A stretch of DNA of 12,541 nucleotides, taken from Kineosphaera sp039812485 (lineage in GTDB: Bacteria; Actinomycetota; Actinomycetes; Actinomycetales; Dermatophilaceae). This document shows, piece by piece, positions 1-9,052 of the stretch (its first letter is position 1; the number at the start of each line of letters is the position of its first letter). Where the stretch lies: NCBI GenBank assembly GCA_039812485.1, contig JBDIAP010000117.1, positions 1 through 12,541 on the forward strand, written 5' to 3'. Made by a program: the position numbers and the translations under genes. The notes beneath the pieces are model-generated. The model was not told the DNA's origin, made no database searches, and was given only the letters and a program-made list of their open reading frames with translations.

Positions 1-1193
1 GGCGTCACCGGCGGCGTGACCGGCGGCGTGATCTGGCAGCCGGCCAGCGTGCCCTGCATCGTCTCGTCGATGACCATGACCGCGCCGGTCCCGTCGAGGG
101 TGCCGGTGACGTTGACGCTGACCGCCGACTTCGCGGGCATCGAGGCGACGTGCAGACTGACCGTCCGGCCGTCGGCGGAGACGACCGGCGTGTCGATGCC
201 GGTCGCGGCGAGGGTGTAGCCGTTGTTCGGCAGCCGGCCCTTGGCGGGGCTGTCGACGCCGGACGCCGCGCCGAACGTCATGCCCTGGGACGCGCGGGCG
301 ACGATCGTCACGTCACGCAGGTCCTTGTCGGTGGCGCCGTAGAGCCGGAAGGTGCGGGTCGGCGCGCCGGCGCCCCACCCGTCGGCGTTGACCTCCCCGC
401 CATCGCCGTGCTTGTCGCGCACGGTGATGTCGGGTGCTGTCACGGGCATGACGGTGCGCCCGGTGAGCACCTGCTGGCAAGGCCCCTCGGCGGGAGGCGC
501 GATGACCGGCGGGGTCTGCGCCGCGCAGCCGCCGCCCTGCACGTACGTGCCGGTGAGCGTGGCCTTCGCCTCGAACGTGTCGCTCACGTGATCGGGGGCG
601 ACGTGGCCGGTGACGGCGAAGATCTGCCCGGTGCCGGCCGTGAGGTCGCCGAGCTCGATCGTCACGGTCGAGCCCGCGATGCGCACCTGCTCGGGCCTGA
701 CGTTGGCGTAGGTGTGGCCCGGCTCCCATCTCGAGATCCACGTCGCGAGGTCGTCGCCGTCGAGCGCGTAGTCGTGGTCGGCCGGAAGCTGCAGCACGAG
801 CTTGGCGCCGAGGATGTCGTGCGTCGTGGCGACGGGCATGCGCCAGTGGATCGAGGTCGGGTCGCCCGGGTTGCCCATCCAGTGCTGGATCTCCATGAAG
901 CCCGGGTCCGAGAACGCGGACGAGATCTCCGAGACATAGCCCCCGTTGGAGTAGTGGACCGGGTCGCCTTTCAGGTCCTTGTCCAGGCCTGGGACGCCGT
1001 CGGCGTCCATGATCGTGTGGGCGTTCCACGTGACGGCGCACCCGGAGGTCGCGTTGCCCGACTGCGTGCCGATGTTCGTGGCTGCGGCCGGCAGCGCGGT
1101 GACCAGGCCGAACGCGGCCCCGATCGTCGTGGCTGCCAGGGCCGCGGCGACTCGGCCGGGCATGACGGAACGATTGCTGCTGGTCGACGACAC
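1..1193 (-). CDS. Secreted beta-rich surface protein, C-terminus cut by window edge
   Basis: At least 397 codons are present and the frame runs off the window. I start it at GTG 1193 because a strong GAGGGGA Shine-Dalgarno lies 7 bases upstream (1201-1207); the internal ATG at 1163 has none. The start gives a Sec-type signal peptide: an Arg-containing N-region (SNRSVMPGR), a hydrophobic stretch at about residues 15-30 and a likely cleavage after the Ala run near residue 37. No lipobox is visible. The mature part is Thr/Val/Gly-rich, with alternating hydrophobic residues as in stacked beta-sandwich domains, and carries at least four cysteines. An Asp-rich loop near residues 57-71 (DADGVPGLDKDLKGD) resembles calcium-binding loops. 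The visible end is a PPVT-repeat linker, common before another domain or a wall anchor. I recognise no named family; adhesin or wall-associated protein is inference. It is divergent from the LysR gene. Confidence 0.75.
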   Translation of the reverse strand, partial: MSSTSSNRSVMPGRVAAALAATTIGAAFGLVTALPAAATNIGTQSGNATSGCAVTWNAHTIMDADGVPGLDKDLKGDPVHYSNGGYVSEISSAFSDPGFMEIQHWMGNPGDPTSIHWRMPVATTHDILGAKLVLQLPADHDYALDGDDLATWISRWEPGHTYANVRPEQVRIAGSTVTIELGDLTAGTGQIFAVTGHVAPDHVSDTFEAKATLTGTYVQGGGCAAQTPPVIAPPAEGPCQQVLTGRTVMPVTAPDITVRDKHGDGGEVNADGWGAGAPTRTFRLYGATDKDLRDVTIVARASQGMTFGAASGVDSPAKGRLPNNGYTLAATGIDTPVVSADGRTVSLHVASMPAKSAVSVNVTGTLDGTGAVMVIDETMQGTLAGCQITPPVTPPVT

Positions 1194-1200
1194 GTCGCAT

Positions 1201-1207
1201 TCCCCTC
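1201..1207 (-). promoter_or_regulatory. Shine-Dalgarno deciding the GTG start of the surface protein
   Basis: On the minus strand this reads GAGGGGA, 7 bases before GTG 1193. It is the main reason to prefer that start over ATG 1163. Confidence 0.65.
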
Positions 1208-1323
1208 GTTGCGGCCGCAGCCGCCTCCCACAGCGACCACCGGCTCCCCCTGTCCGGCCTCCCCCTGGACGACCGGTCGGCCGAACGCCCGCACGCGTTC
1301 CCACGCTTCCTACGACGGACCCC

Positions 1324-1341
1324 CCGGGATCCCCATCCCGG
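1324..1341. repeat. Perfect 7-bp inverted repeat with 4-base loop
   Basis: CCGGGAT and ATCCCGG flank a CCCC loop. An outer GGAC (1317-1320) and GTCC (1348-1351) could extend the stem across internal bulges. It has no T-tract and lies upstream of both divergent genes, so it could be an operator or an RNA leader structure rather than a terminator. Confidence 0.45.
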
Positions 1342-1673
1342 ACGCCCGTCCAGGGCGGTCGACTTGGACACCACCTTAGGTCGGTCGTCCACGACCCGAC
1401 AGCGTGCATGTATCCATGCCCCGCGCCCCGCCGCGCGCGCTGCGAGCCATGCGGCGCCGTGCCGTGGGCGAGGCGGCCTCCGGGCCGGCGCGGCACCCGG
1501 GACCGGTCGTCCTCGGCGACCGGCTTGAGGCTCGATGGCGACGTCGAACGCGGACACTTCCCGCCACCGCGGTGCCCGGTCCAGACCGCGCCCGCCGACG
1601 ACCGGCGCCGGGACGCGCACGTCACCGACGGGTTTCCGCCCGGTCCCGGCTCCGGGCACACCATCCTGACGGG

Positions 1674-2603
1674 GTGACCCTCAACCTCGTGCAGTTGGCG
1701 ACGCTGCGGGAGTTCGCGCGTCGCGGGACGCTCGCCGCGGCCGCCGAGGCGCTCGGCTACACACCGGGCGCCGCGTCGCAGCACGTCGCCGGCCTGGAGC
1801 GGGAGGTCGGGACGCGATTGCTCGACCGGGCCGGGCGGCACGTCGTCCTCACCGACGCGGGGCGGGTCCTGGCTGACCACGCCGAGCGCCTGCTGGCCGC
1901 CGAGGACGAGGCCCGGCGCGCCGTCCAGGGGCTCGGCGACGACGTCGCCGGCGCGGTCAGCATCGGCATCTGGGGCAGCTCGGCCGCCGCCCTCATGGCG
2001 CCGCTGTGGCATCTGGCCGCGAGCACCTACCCCGCGCTCACCGTGACGAGCCGCGAGGTCTCCGTCGACACCGCCGCCGCCGCCGTGCGGGCGCGGGACG
2101 TCGATCTCGCCTTCGGGCTCGACTATCCGGACGCCCCCATGCGCCGCAATCCCGACACGCTCGTCACGCCGCTGCTGCGCGAGTCGTTCTGGATCGCCGC
2201 ATCGCTCGGTTCGGCGACGGGAGCCGGTGAGGCGGCCGAGGACGGCCCGGACCTGGCCGACCTCGCCGACCGTCCGTGGATCCTGCCGTCGGAGGCGACG
2301 ACCATGGGCCGCGCCGTGCACGCCGCGTTCCGGCGGGCCGGCGCCGAGGCGAACGTCGTCCACGAGGTGACGGACTCCACGCTCTCGCTCCAGATGGCCG
2401 CCCAGGGGCTCGGCCTCACACTCGCGACGGACCTCATGATCCGGCTCGCCCACGACCCGCCCGTGCGCGCGCTGACCCGGGAACGGACGTTGAGCCGCGA
2501 CGTCGTCATCGTCACGCCGATCGGCTCCGGCACGCGACGCTCGGTGACCGCCGTCGCCGACCTCGCAACGCAGGTGGTAGCGACGGTTCGCGACGCGCGA
2601 TGA
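1674..2603 (+). CDS. LysR-family transcriptional regulator
   Basis: 309 residues, the usual LTTR length. Residues 1-60 form the winged helix-turn-helix; the opening LNLVQLATLREFARRGTLAA, then TPGAASQHVAGLEREVGTRL and RHVVLTDAGRVL, is diagnostic of the family. From about residue 88 a periplasmic-binding-protein-like effector domain follows. I start at GTG 1674 because it places the helix-turn-helix at the extreme N-terminus as in other LTTRs; the frame is open to 1404, but that translation is Arg/Pro-rich and unlike protein. There is no clear Shine-Dalgarno, so a leaderless or weakly initiated message is possible. It lies 116 bases upstream of the dehydrogenase operon on the same strand, rather than divergent as is common for LTTRs. 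Control of that operon is the natural inference. The effector is unknown. Confidence 0.9.
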   Translation: MTLNLVQLATLREFARRGTLAAAAEALGYTPGAASQHVAGLEREVGTRLLDRAGRHVVLTDAGRVLADHAERLLAAEDEARRAVQGLGDDVAGAVSIGIWGSSAAALMAPLWHLAASTYPALTVTSREVSVDTAAAAVRARDVDLAFGLDYPDAPMRRNPDTLVTPLLRESFWIAASLGSATGAGEAAEDGPDLADLADRPWILPSEATTMGRAVHAAFRRAGAEANVVHEVTDSTLSLQMAAQGLGLTLATDLMIRLAHDPPVRALTRERTLSRDVVIVTPIGSGTRRSVTAVADLATQVVATVRDAR

Positions 2604-2656
2604 CCGATCGGGCCGACGCCCGGGCCAGCGGGGCCGCCCGTCATCGTGCACGAAAC

Positions 2657-2674
2657 CTGCGGCATGGACCGCAG
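2657..2674. promoter_or_regulatory. Candidate operator upstream of the dehydrogenase operon
   Basis: An inverted repeat of CTGCGG and CCGCAG with a 6-base spacer, flanked on each side by GAAACC (2652-2657 and 2674-2679). It lies 46 bases before the dehydrogenase start, in the only gap between the LysR gene and the operon. Dyad symmetry at this place suits a regulator site; which protein binds it is unknown. Confidence 0.4.
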
Positions 2675-2719
2675 AAACCGTCGCTATCCCTCCATCGTGG
2701 CGTGGGCGAGACTGCCCCT

Positions 2720-4276
2720 ATGACGACGACGATGCCCACCGACACCGCCTCGACCGACACCGCCGCCGGTTGGCGTGCCCGCGCCCAGGCTGCGCTGTCG
2801 GCCTGCGGCGCCGACGTCCCGGCCGCCGACGGCGAGGGCGGCACCTGGACCGCCCGCTCCCCCCTCGACGGCTCGACACTGCTGTCGCTGCGCGCCGACT
2901 CGGCAGCCGACGTCGACGCCGCGATCGCCGCCGCTCACGAGGCGTTCGGCACGTGGCGCACCGTGCCCGGCCCGGTGCGCGGCGCCCTCGTCAAGCGGCT
3001 CGGCCGGCTGCTGGAGGAGCACAAGAGCGACCTCGCCGACCTCGTGACGATCGAGGTCGGCAAGATCCGCTCCGAGGCGCTCGGGGAGATCCAGGAGATG
3101 ATCGACGTCTGCGAGTTCGCGGTCGGACTCTCGCGGCAACTGCAGGGCCGCACGATGCCTTCGGAACGCCCGGGGCACCGGCTCATGGAGACCTGGCACC
3201 CGGCCGGGGTCGTCGCCGTCATCTCGGCCTTCAACTTCCCCGCGGCCGTGTGGTCGTGGAACACCGCACTCGCCCTCGTCTGCGGCGACCCCGTCATCTG
3301 GAAGCCCTCCGAGCTCACCCCGCTCACGTCGCTGGCCTGCGCCGCCCTGCTCGACCGGGCGATCGCCGACGTCGGCGCGCCCGCGGGCGTGCATCGGCTC
3401 GTGCTCGCCGGCCGCGACGACGCGGCCGCACTGATCGACGACCCGCGGGTCGCGGTCGTCAGCGCGACCGGCTCGGAGCGGATGGGCGCCCAGGTCGCGC
3501 CACGGGTCGCGGCCCGCTTCGGCCGGACCATCCTCGAGCTCGGCGGCAACAACGCCGCGATCGTCGCGCCCTCGGCCGACCTCGCGCTCGCGGTGCGCGG
3601 CATCGTCTTCTCGGCGGCCGGCACGGCCGGGCAGCGCTGCACGACGATGCGCCGGGTCATCGCCCACCGCTCGATCGTCGACGGGCTCGTGGAGTCGATC
3701 GCGACCGCCTACCGGGGGTTGCCGATCGGCGATCCCTTCGAGGAGGCGACGCTCGTCGGGCCGCTCATCGGCGCGGACGCCTACGAGCGGATGCAGGCCT
3801 CGATCGCGCGGGCGGTCGAAGCGGGCGGCACGCTCGTCGCCGGTGGGGAGAGCGTCGAGATCGGCGGCCCGGGTGCCTTCTACGTGCGGCCGGCGCTCGT
3901 GCGGATGCCGGAGCAGGCGGCGGTCGTGCGGGAGGAGACGTTCGCGCCGATCCTCTACGTCATGTCCTACGACACGCTGCAGGAGGCGATCGCGATGCAG
4001 AACGACGTGCCGCAGGGGCTGAGCTCGAGCATCTTCACGCTCGACCAGCGCGAGGCCGAGGTCTTCCTGTCGGCGGCCGGCTCGGACTGCGGCATCGCGA
4101 ACGTCAACATCGGCACGTCGGGGGCCGAGATCGGCGGGGCGTTCGGCGGGGAGAAGTCGACCGGCGGCGGGCGCGAGTCGGGCTCGGACGCGTGGCGCGG
4201 CTACATGCGGCGGGCGACGAACACCGTCAACTACTCCGCCGAGTTGCCGCTGGCCCAGGGCGTGAGCTTCGGATGA
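2720..4276 (+). CDS. ALDH7-type aldehyde dehydrogenase (alpha-aminoadipic semialdehyde / P6C dehydrogenase-like)
   Basis: 518 residues, full length for ALDH7. Members oxidise an aldehyde with NAD(P)+; ALDH7A1 and bacterial AmaB act on 2-aminoadipate 6-semialdehyde, which is in equilibrium with piperideine-6-carboxylate. Visible here are the Rossmann segment SAFNFPAAVW with oxyanion-hole Asn172, WKPSELTPLT, SATGSERMG, the general base Glu273 in ELGGNN and the nucleophile Cys307 in GQRCTTMRR. The C-terminal IGGAFGGEKSTGGGRESGSD followed by WRGYMRR is the segment that most resembles the ALDH7 subfamily. The start is ATG 2720; ATG 2732 is an alternative, and only a weak GGGCGAG precedes. The stop overlaps the next start as ATGA, so the genes are translationally coupled. 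The family call is strong. The substrate is inferred from subfamily resemblance, and other omega-amino aldehydes remain possible. Confidence 0.9.
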   Translation: MTTTMPTDTASTDTAAGWRARAQAALSACGADVPAADGEGGTWTARSPLDGSTLLSLRADSAADVDAAIAAAHEAFGTWRTVPGPVRGALVKRLGRLLEEHKSDLADLVTIEVGKIRSEALGEIQEMIDVCEFAVGLSRQLQGRTMPSERPGHRLMETWHPAGVVAVISAFNFPAAVWSWNTALALVCGDPVIWKPSELTPLTSLACAALLDRAIADVGAPAGVHRLVLAGRDDAAALIDDPRVAVVSATGSERMGAQVAPRVAARFGRTILELGGNNAAIVAPSADLALAVRGIVFSAAGTAGQRCTTMRRVIAHRSIVDGLVESIATAYRGLPIGDPFEEATLVGPLIGADAYERMQASIARAVEAGGTLVAGGESVEIGGPGAFYVRPALVRMPEQAAVVREETFAPILYVMSYDTLQEAIAMQNDVPQGLSSSIFTLDQREAEVFLSAAGSDCGIANVNIGTSGAEIGGAFGGEKSTGGGRESGSDAWRGYMRRATNTVNYSAELPLAQGVSFG

Positions 4277-5459
4277 ACCGGCCCCCGATGAGCCACGAGC
4301 TGCCGGCCCGTGCGCAGGTCGTCGTCATCGGCGGGGGGGTCATGGGCGCCAGCGCCGCCTATCACCTCGCGGCCGCCGGCGTGCCCGACGTGCTGCTGCT
4401 CGAACGAGACTCGCTCGCGTGCGGGTCGACGTCGCGGTCGGCGGGCGGGGTGCGGGCACAGTTCTCCGACGCGGTGAACATCGCCCTCGGCGCGCGCAGC
4501 CTGGCGGCGTTCGAGCAGTTCGGGGCGTCGCCGGGGGCCGACATCGACCTGCGGCAGGTGGGCTACCTCTTCCTGCACACCGACCCGGCGACGTGGGCGT
4601 GCGCGCAGGAGGCGGTCGCGCTGCAGAACTCGCTCGGTGTGCCGACCCGGCTGCTCTCGGCGGCCCAGGCGGGGCGGCTCTCGCCCGGGGTGTGCGTCGA
4701 CGACGTGCTCGGGGCGACGTTCCACGCGCGCGACGGCTACTGCTCGCCGGAGAGCGTCGTGCAGGGGTATGCGCGCGGGGCCCGCGCGCACGGGGCGGTC
4801 GTCCGGTGCGGGGTCGAGGCCAGGGGCATCGAGACCTCCGGCGGCGAGATCACCGGCGTCGTCACGTCCGTCGGGACGGTCGCGACCCACACTGTTGTGT
4901 GCGCTGCGGGGGCCTGGTCACGCGTCGTCGGGGGCTGGGTCGGTGTCGACCTGCCGGTCGAGCCGGTGCGCCGCCAGATCCTCGTCACCGAGCCGCTGCC
5001 GCCCGCGCTGCTCGACCTCTATCCGGAGTCGACACCGATGACCGTCGACGCGAGCGCGGCCTTCTACCTGCACCGCGAGGGTCCGGGGCTGCTGCTCGGG
5101 ATGTCGTATGCCGGCGAGCGACCCGGCTTCGTCGACGGCTATGGCGAGGAGTGGATGCCGACGCTGTGCGAGGCGATGGACCGCCGGGCGCCGGCCCTCC
5201 TCGACGCGGGAATCGCGCACCGCTGGGCCGGCTACTACGAGGTGACGCCCGACCACAACGCGCTCATCGGGGAGGCGCAGTCGACCTCGCGCTTCCTCTA
5301 CGCGACGGGCTTCTCCGGGCACGGTTTCCTCCAGGGGCCGGCCGTCGGGGAGGTGCTGCGCGACCTCTACCTGGGTCGGGATCCGGTCGTCGACGTCTCG
5401 TCGCTGACCGCGCGGCGGTTCGAGGCGGGTCGGGTCGTGCGCGAGCTCAACATCGTGTG

Positions 5460-5460
<1 letters not shown>
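4273..5460 (+). CDS. FAD-dependent oxidoreductase, DAO superfamily (sarcosine oxidase beta / pipecolate oxidase-like)
   Basis: 395 residues. The N-terminal dinucleotide fold is intact: VVVIGGGVMGASAAYHL (residues 16-32, G20-x-G22-x2-G25) with the ribose-binding acid Glu44 in LLLERD. GSTSRSAGGVRAQFS follows, then GYLFLHT, as in sarcosine-oxidase-beta-like and dimethylglycine-dehydrogenase-like enzymes. The C-terminal half has YYEVTPDHN (321-329) and ATGFSGHGFLQGP, the second FAD-contact segment. Monomeric sarcosine oxidases have a flavin-linking cysteine before the TPD motif; here that place is Gly320-Tyr321, so covalent FAD by that route is unlikely. Such enzymes oxidise C-N bonds of amino acids or secondary amines to imines. 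The ATG at 4273 overlaps the dehydrogenase stop by 4 bases; ATG 4288 is an alternative. Substrate and electron acceptor cannot be read from the sequence. Its pairing with an ALDH7 gene suggests a product that becomes a semialdehyde. Confidence 0.87.
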
Positions 5461-6938
<1,478 letters not shown>

Positions 6939-7168
6939 GCGCCCTGACCGAACCCACGACCGGTCCCTTCGCCCAACGCGCGGATGCGCGACACGCTCCT
7001 CGCGATGCCGGGGTGCGCACGGTGCGAACCGTCCGTGACGCCCCCGTCCGACGAGACGGTTGTGCCCCGCGCGTCTCCACGCCGCGCTGACGCGGCCGCT
7101 GCCGAGCCTGGGCTGGACACCCTCGTCCGGGGTCGGATCGCCGCCGCTCGCTGGGGCCACTCGAGGCT
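6939..7168. other. Convergent intergenic region with three short hairpins
   Basis: 230 bases lie between the end of the decarboxylase (plus) and the end of the propeller gene (minus). I see no gene. Three GC-rich hairpins occur: CGCGC-GGAT-GCGCG (6977-6990), ACGGT-GCGA-ACCGT with a GNRA-type loop (7019-7032), and GCCGCG-CTGA-CGCGGC (7081-7096). Termination of both converging transcripts is expected here. None of the hairpins has a T-tract, which is common in high-GC actinobacteria. Confidence 0.45.
7081..7096. terminator. Possible hairpin terminator between convergent genes
   Basis: A perfect 6-bp stem of GCCGCG and CGCGGC with a CTGA loop. It is the longest-stemmed hairpin in the gap and could serve either strand. 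There is no following T run, so this is a structural guess. Confidence 0.3.
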
Positions 7169-8557
7169 CTAGGAGGTCTCGGGCCCGGGGTCCACCCAGG
7201 GCTGCGACATCGAGAAACGCCACGTGCGAGCCAGATCGGCGGCGACGTAGGTGTGCCAGACACCGTTGTCCAGGCGCGGGAAGCGGGCGACGACCCGCAC
7301 CTGCCCGGAGCCCAGGTCCACGGTGGTCAGCCCGTTCGCCGCGTACCAGGACTTCTGGGCCGGCTCGGTGGCGGCGGACGACTCGCACAGCAGCGAGGCC
7401 TCCGAGAGCATCGCCAGCGGCCGGCAACCGTAATTGGTCAGCCGCACCACACGCGTCGCGCCGCCGCCGACGTCGACGACCGTCGCGATCGTCCCCTGCC
7501 AGTAGCCGCGCAGCAGCTGGGGGACGAGCGCCGGCGACTGACGCTCCAGCGCGACGAGCGTGTCGCCGCTCGGCGACCACATGACGTCGACCGGCGCGTG
7601 TCGCGCGTCGTCGCCCAGGAGGCCGTCGATCATCGCGTCGTCGGGCAGCTGCGCCCGGTCGGTGCCGGCGAGCTGGGCCAGCGGCGTCAGGCCGGACGGG
7701 CCGACCGGCGCGGCCAGCAGGCGTCCGTCGCGGCGGTCGACGACGTCGACGCGCCCGTCGGAGCGGACGACGGCGAGCCTCGTGCCGTCCGGCGCGGCGG
7801 CCACGGCGCGGGCTGCCCACGTGCCGGGCACTTCGCGCAGCTGCCCGGAGGCGTCCAGCTCCCAGATGCGGGTGCCTGCCCGCTCCGACGCCGTTGCGGG
7901 GTCCCGCGGGCCGACCCGCAGGTAGACGCGGGTCGAATCGGGCGACCACGAGAGGAGGTCCGCGGTGTCGTCGGGACGCTCCCGCGGGATAGCGGTCGTG
8001 ACCTGCGATTCGGCGCCGAGGTCGTCGATCCGCACCGCCGACTGCTCGGCCGCGAGCGACGCCAGCCGTCGGCCGCTGGGCGAGACCATCGTGCCGATCC
8101 CACCCGGGCTGTCGAAGTGCCGGGTCGTGGACAGGTCGGCGCCGAGCAGCACCTCATGGGGCGCATCGAGGAAGCCGTAGTCGTGGTCGGGGTTGAAGGC
8201 GTAGCTGACCGCCACCTGCGACAACGGGCTCAGGTCCTGCGACAGCCGCCAGACGCGGTAGGCCGGGAGCTCATCGGGGAAGGTCGCCCCGCCGCCGCCC
8301 GACGCCGAGCCGCGGTGCGCCGACGGCAACCCGGCCAGCACCACCGCCAGCACGACGGCCGCGGCCGCGAGCAGGCCGGTGAGCAGGCCCGCGCGGCGAC
8401 GTGGGGAGCTCCGACGGCAGGCCCGACGAGGGGCGCTGGTCTCGACCGCGATCGGCCGAGTGTCGATGGTGTCGACGAGCTCGATGATCGCGGCGCGAAC
8501 CCTCGCTTCGCGCCGCTCGTCACTGCCTGGCCTACTGCTCCTGCGGCTACCGCTCAT
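7169..8557 (-). CDS. Single-pass membrane protein with extracytoplasmic TolB/WD40-like beta-propeller
   Basis: 462 residues. Residues 1-55 are polar and Arg-rich (cytoplasmic), 56-77 form one transmembrane helix (AGLLTGLLAAAAVVLAVVLAG), and a Ser/Gly linker leads to a domain of about 370 residues. That domain has repeated strand-turn patterns such as MVSPSGRRLASL, LSWSPDSTRVYL, AAPDGTRLAVV and VMWSPSGDTLVAL, typical of TolB/WD40 blades. The start ATG 8557 has GGAGGAGG 6 bases upstream (8564-8571), inside the sigma gene, and the two genes overlap by 11 bases. This matches the usual sigma-then-regulator order. The cytoplasmic part lacks the HxxxCxxC zinc anti-sigma motif; its only cysteine is Cys47. 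A role as regulator or sensor for the sigma factor is inference from context. It could simply be a co-expressed envelope protein. Confidence 0.82.
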   Translation of the reverse strand: MSGSRRSSRPGSDERREARVRAAIIELVDTIDTRPIAVETSAPRRACRRSSPRRRAGLLTGLLAAAAVVLAVVLAGLPSAHRGSASGGGGATFPDELPAYRVWRLSQDLSPLSQVAVSYAFNPDHDYGFLDAPHEVLLGADLSTTRHFDSPGGIGTMVSPSGRRLASLAAEQSAVRIDDLGAESQVTTAIPRERPDDTADLLSWSPDSTRVYLRVGPRDPATASERAGTRIWELDASGQLREVPGTWAARAVAAAPDGTRLAVVRSDGRVDVVDRRDGRLLAAPVGPSGLTPLAQLAGTDRAQLPDDAMIDGLLGDDARHAPVDVMWSPSGDTLVALERQSPALVPQLLRGYWQGTIATVVDVGGGATRVVRLTNYGCRPLAMLSEASLLCESSAATEPAQKSWYAANGLTTVDLGSGQVRVVARFPRLDNGVWHTYVAADLARTWRFSMSQPWVDPGPETS

Positions 8558-9047
8558 CGAGGGCCTCCTCCAGCTCGCGCAGCGCTCGTGAGAGCCGCGA
8601 CTTCACCGTCCCGTGTCGGAGCCCGAGGCTCGCGGCCGTCTGGGCCTCGGACATGTCGAGGTAGAAGCGGGCGAAGACGACGACCCGCTGCTGTGGGCTC
8701 AGCCGGGCCACGGCCTGCCGCACGGCGACGCGATCCGAGATGTCGGACGGTTGGGCGTCGCGGTCCACGCGCAGCCCGGCGTGCAGGTAGCGACGGGCGA
8801 CGGTGCGACGGCGCACCCACGACACCGACTTCTTCGCGACGGCGCTGCGCAGCCACGCCCGCGGCGACTGCACCGACTCCCACGCCACCTGCAGGTCGGC
8901 GAAGGCGTCGTGCACGACCTCCGCCGCCGCTCCCACGTCGCCGGTGACGAACGCCGCGAAGCGCACCAAGCCGTCCCGCTCGGCCTCGTAGACCTCGCCG
9001 AGGGACGGTCGTCCCTCCCTCGCCAGCACGCGCTCCCCCGGGCTCAT
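8547..9047 (-). CDS. SigE-family ECF RNA polymerase sigma factor
   Basis: 166 residues, normal for the actinobacterial SigE-type ECF family. Region 2 spans about residues 16-80, with LGEVYEAERDGLVRFAAFVT then AEVVHDAFADLQVAW (core binding and -10 recognition) and AWLRSAVAKKSVSWVRRR. Region 4 spans about 109-160, ending in the helix-turn-helix MSEAQTAASLGLRHGTVKSR (132-151), which reads the -35 element. The start ATG 9047 gives standard family length; its only Shine-Dalgarno-like match, AGGG, is too close, so the message may be leaderless. The frame upstream lacks ATG or GTG and overruns the neighbouring gene. It is followed immediately by the overlapping membrane propeller gene, and 62 bases separate it from the DUF488 gene upstream. 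Target promoters are unknown; a GGAAC-like element just upstream raises the possibility of autoregulation. Confidence 0.92.
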   Translation of the reverse strand: MSPGERVLAREGRPSLGEVYEAERDGLVRFAAFVTGDVGAAAEVVHDAFADLQVAWESVQSPRAWLRSAVAKKSVSWVRRRTVARRYLHAGLRVDRDAQPSDISDRVAVRQAVARLSPQQRVVVFARFYLDMSEAQTAASLGLRHGTVKSRLSRALRELEEALDER

Positions 9048-9052
9048 GCCCT

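Larger units (their letters stand above)
1194..1673. other. 480-base divergent intergenic region, no gene seen
   Basis: This gap separates the minus-strand surface protein gene from the plus-strand LysR gene. Open frames crossing it on either strand give only Arg/Pro/Ala-rich low-complexity translations and lack ribosome binding sites, so I call none. It should hold the promoters of both flanking genes, but I see no convincing -35/-10 pair. It contains the hairpin at 1324-1341, a short palindrome ACCTTAGGT (1373-1381) and a weak inverted repeat GCATG-N4-CATGC (1406-1419). Confidence 0.6.

Noticed and set aside
150..1379. 409-residue open frame on the plus strand over the surface protein gene
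   Set aside because: The translation is Arg/Gly/Val-rich without domains. The opposite strand has a signal peptide, a Shine-Dalgarno and beta-domain patterning. Long shadow frames are expected at this GC content.
313..1659. 448-residue minus-strand open frame starting upstream at 1659
   Set aside because: It is one frame off the real minus-strand gene, Arg/Pro/His-rich, and has no credible start signal.
1404..1673. N-terminal extension of the LysR protein from ATG 1404
   Set aside because: It would add 90 Arg/Pro-rich residues before the helix-turn-helix, which is N-terminal in LTTRs.
7019..7032. tRNA-like or riboswitch-like stem-loop
   Set aside because: It is a single 5-bp hairpin with no second or third stem, anticodon arm or CCA-like end nearby.
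7253..8947. 564-residue plus-strand open frame opposite the propeller and sigma genes
   Set aside because: The minus strand carries recognisable sigma regions 2 and 4 and propeller blades; the plus-strand translation has no domain features.
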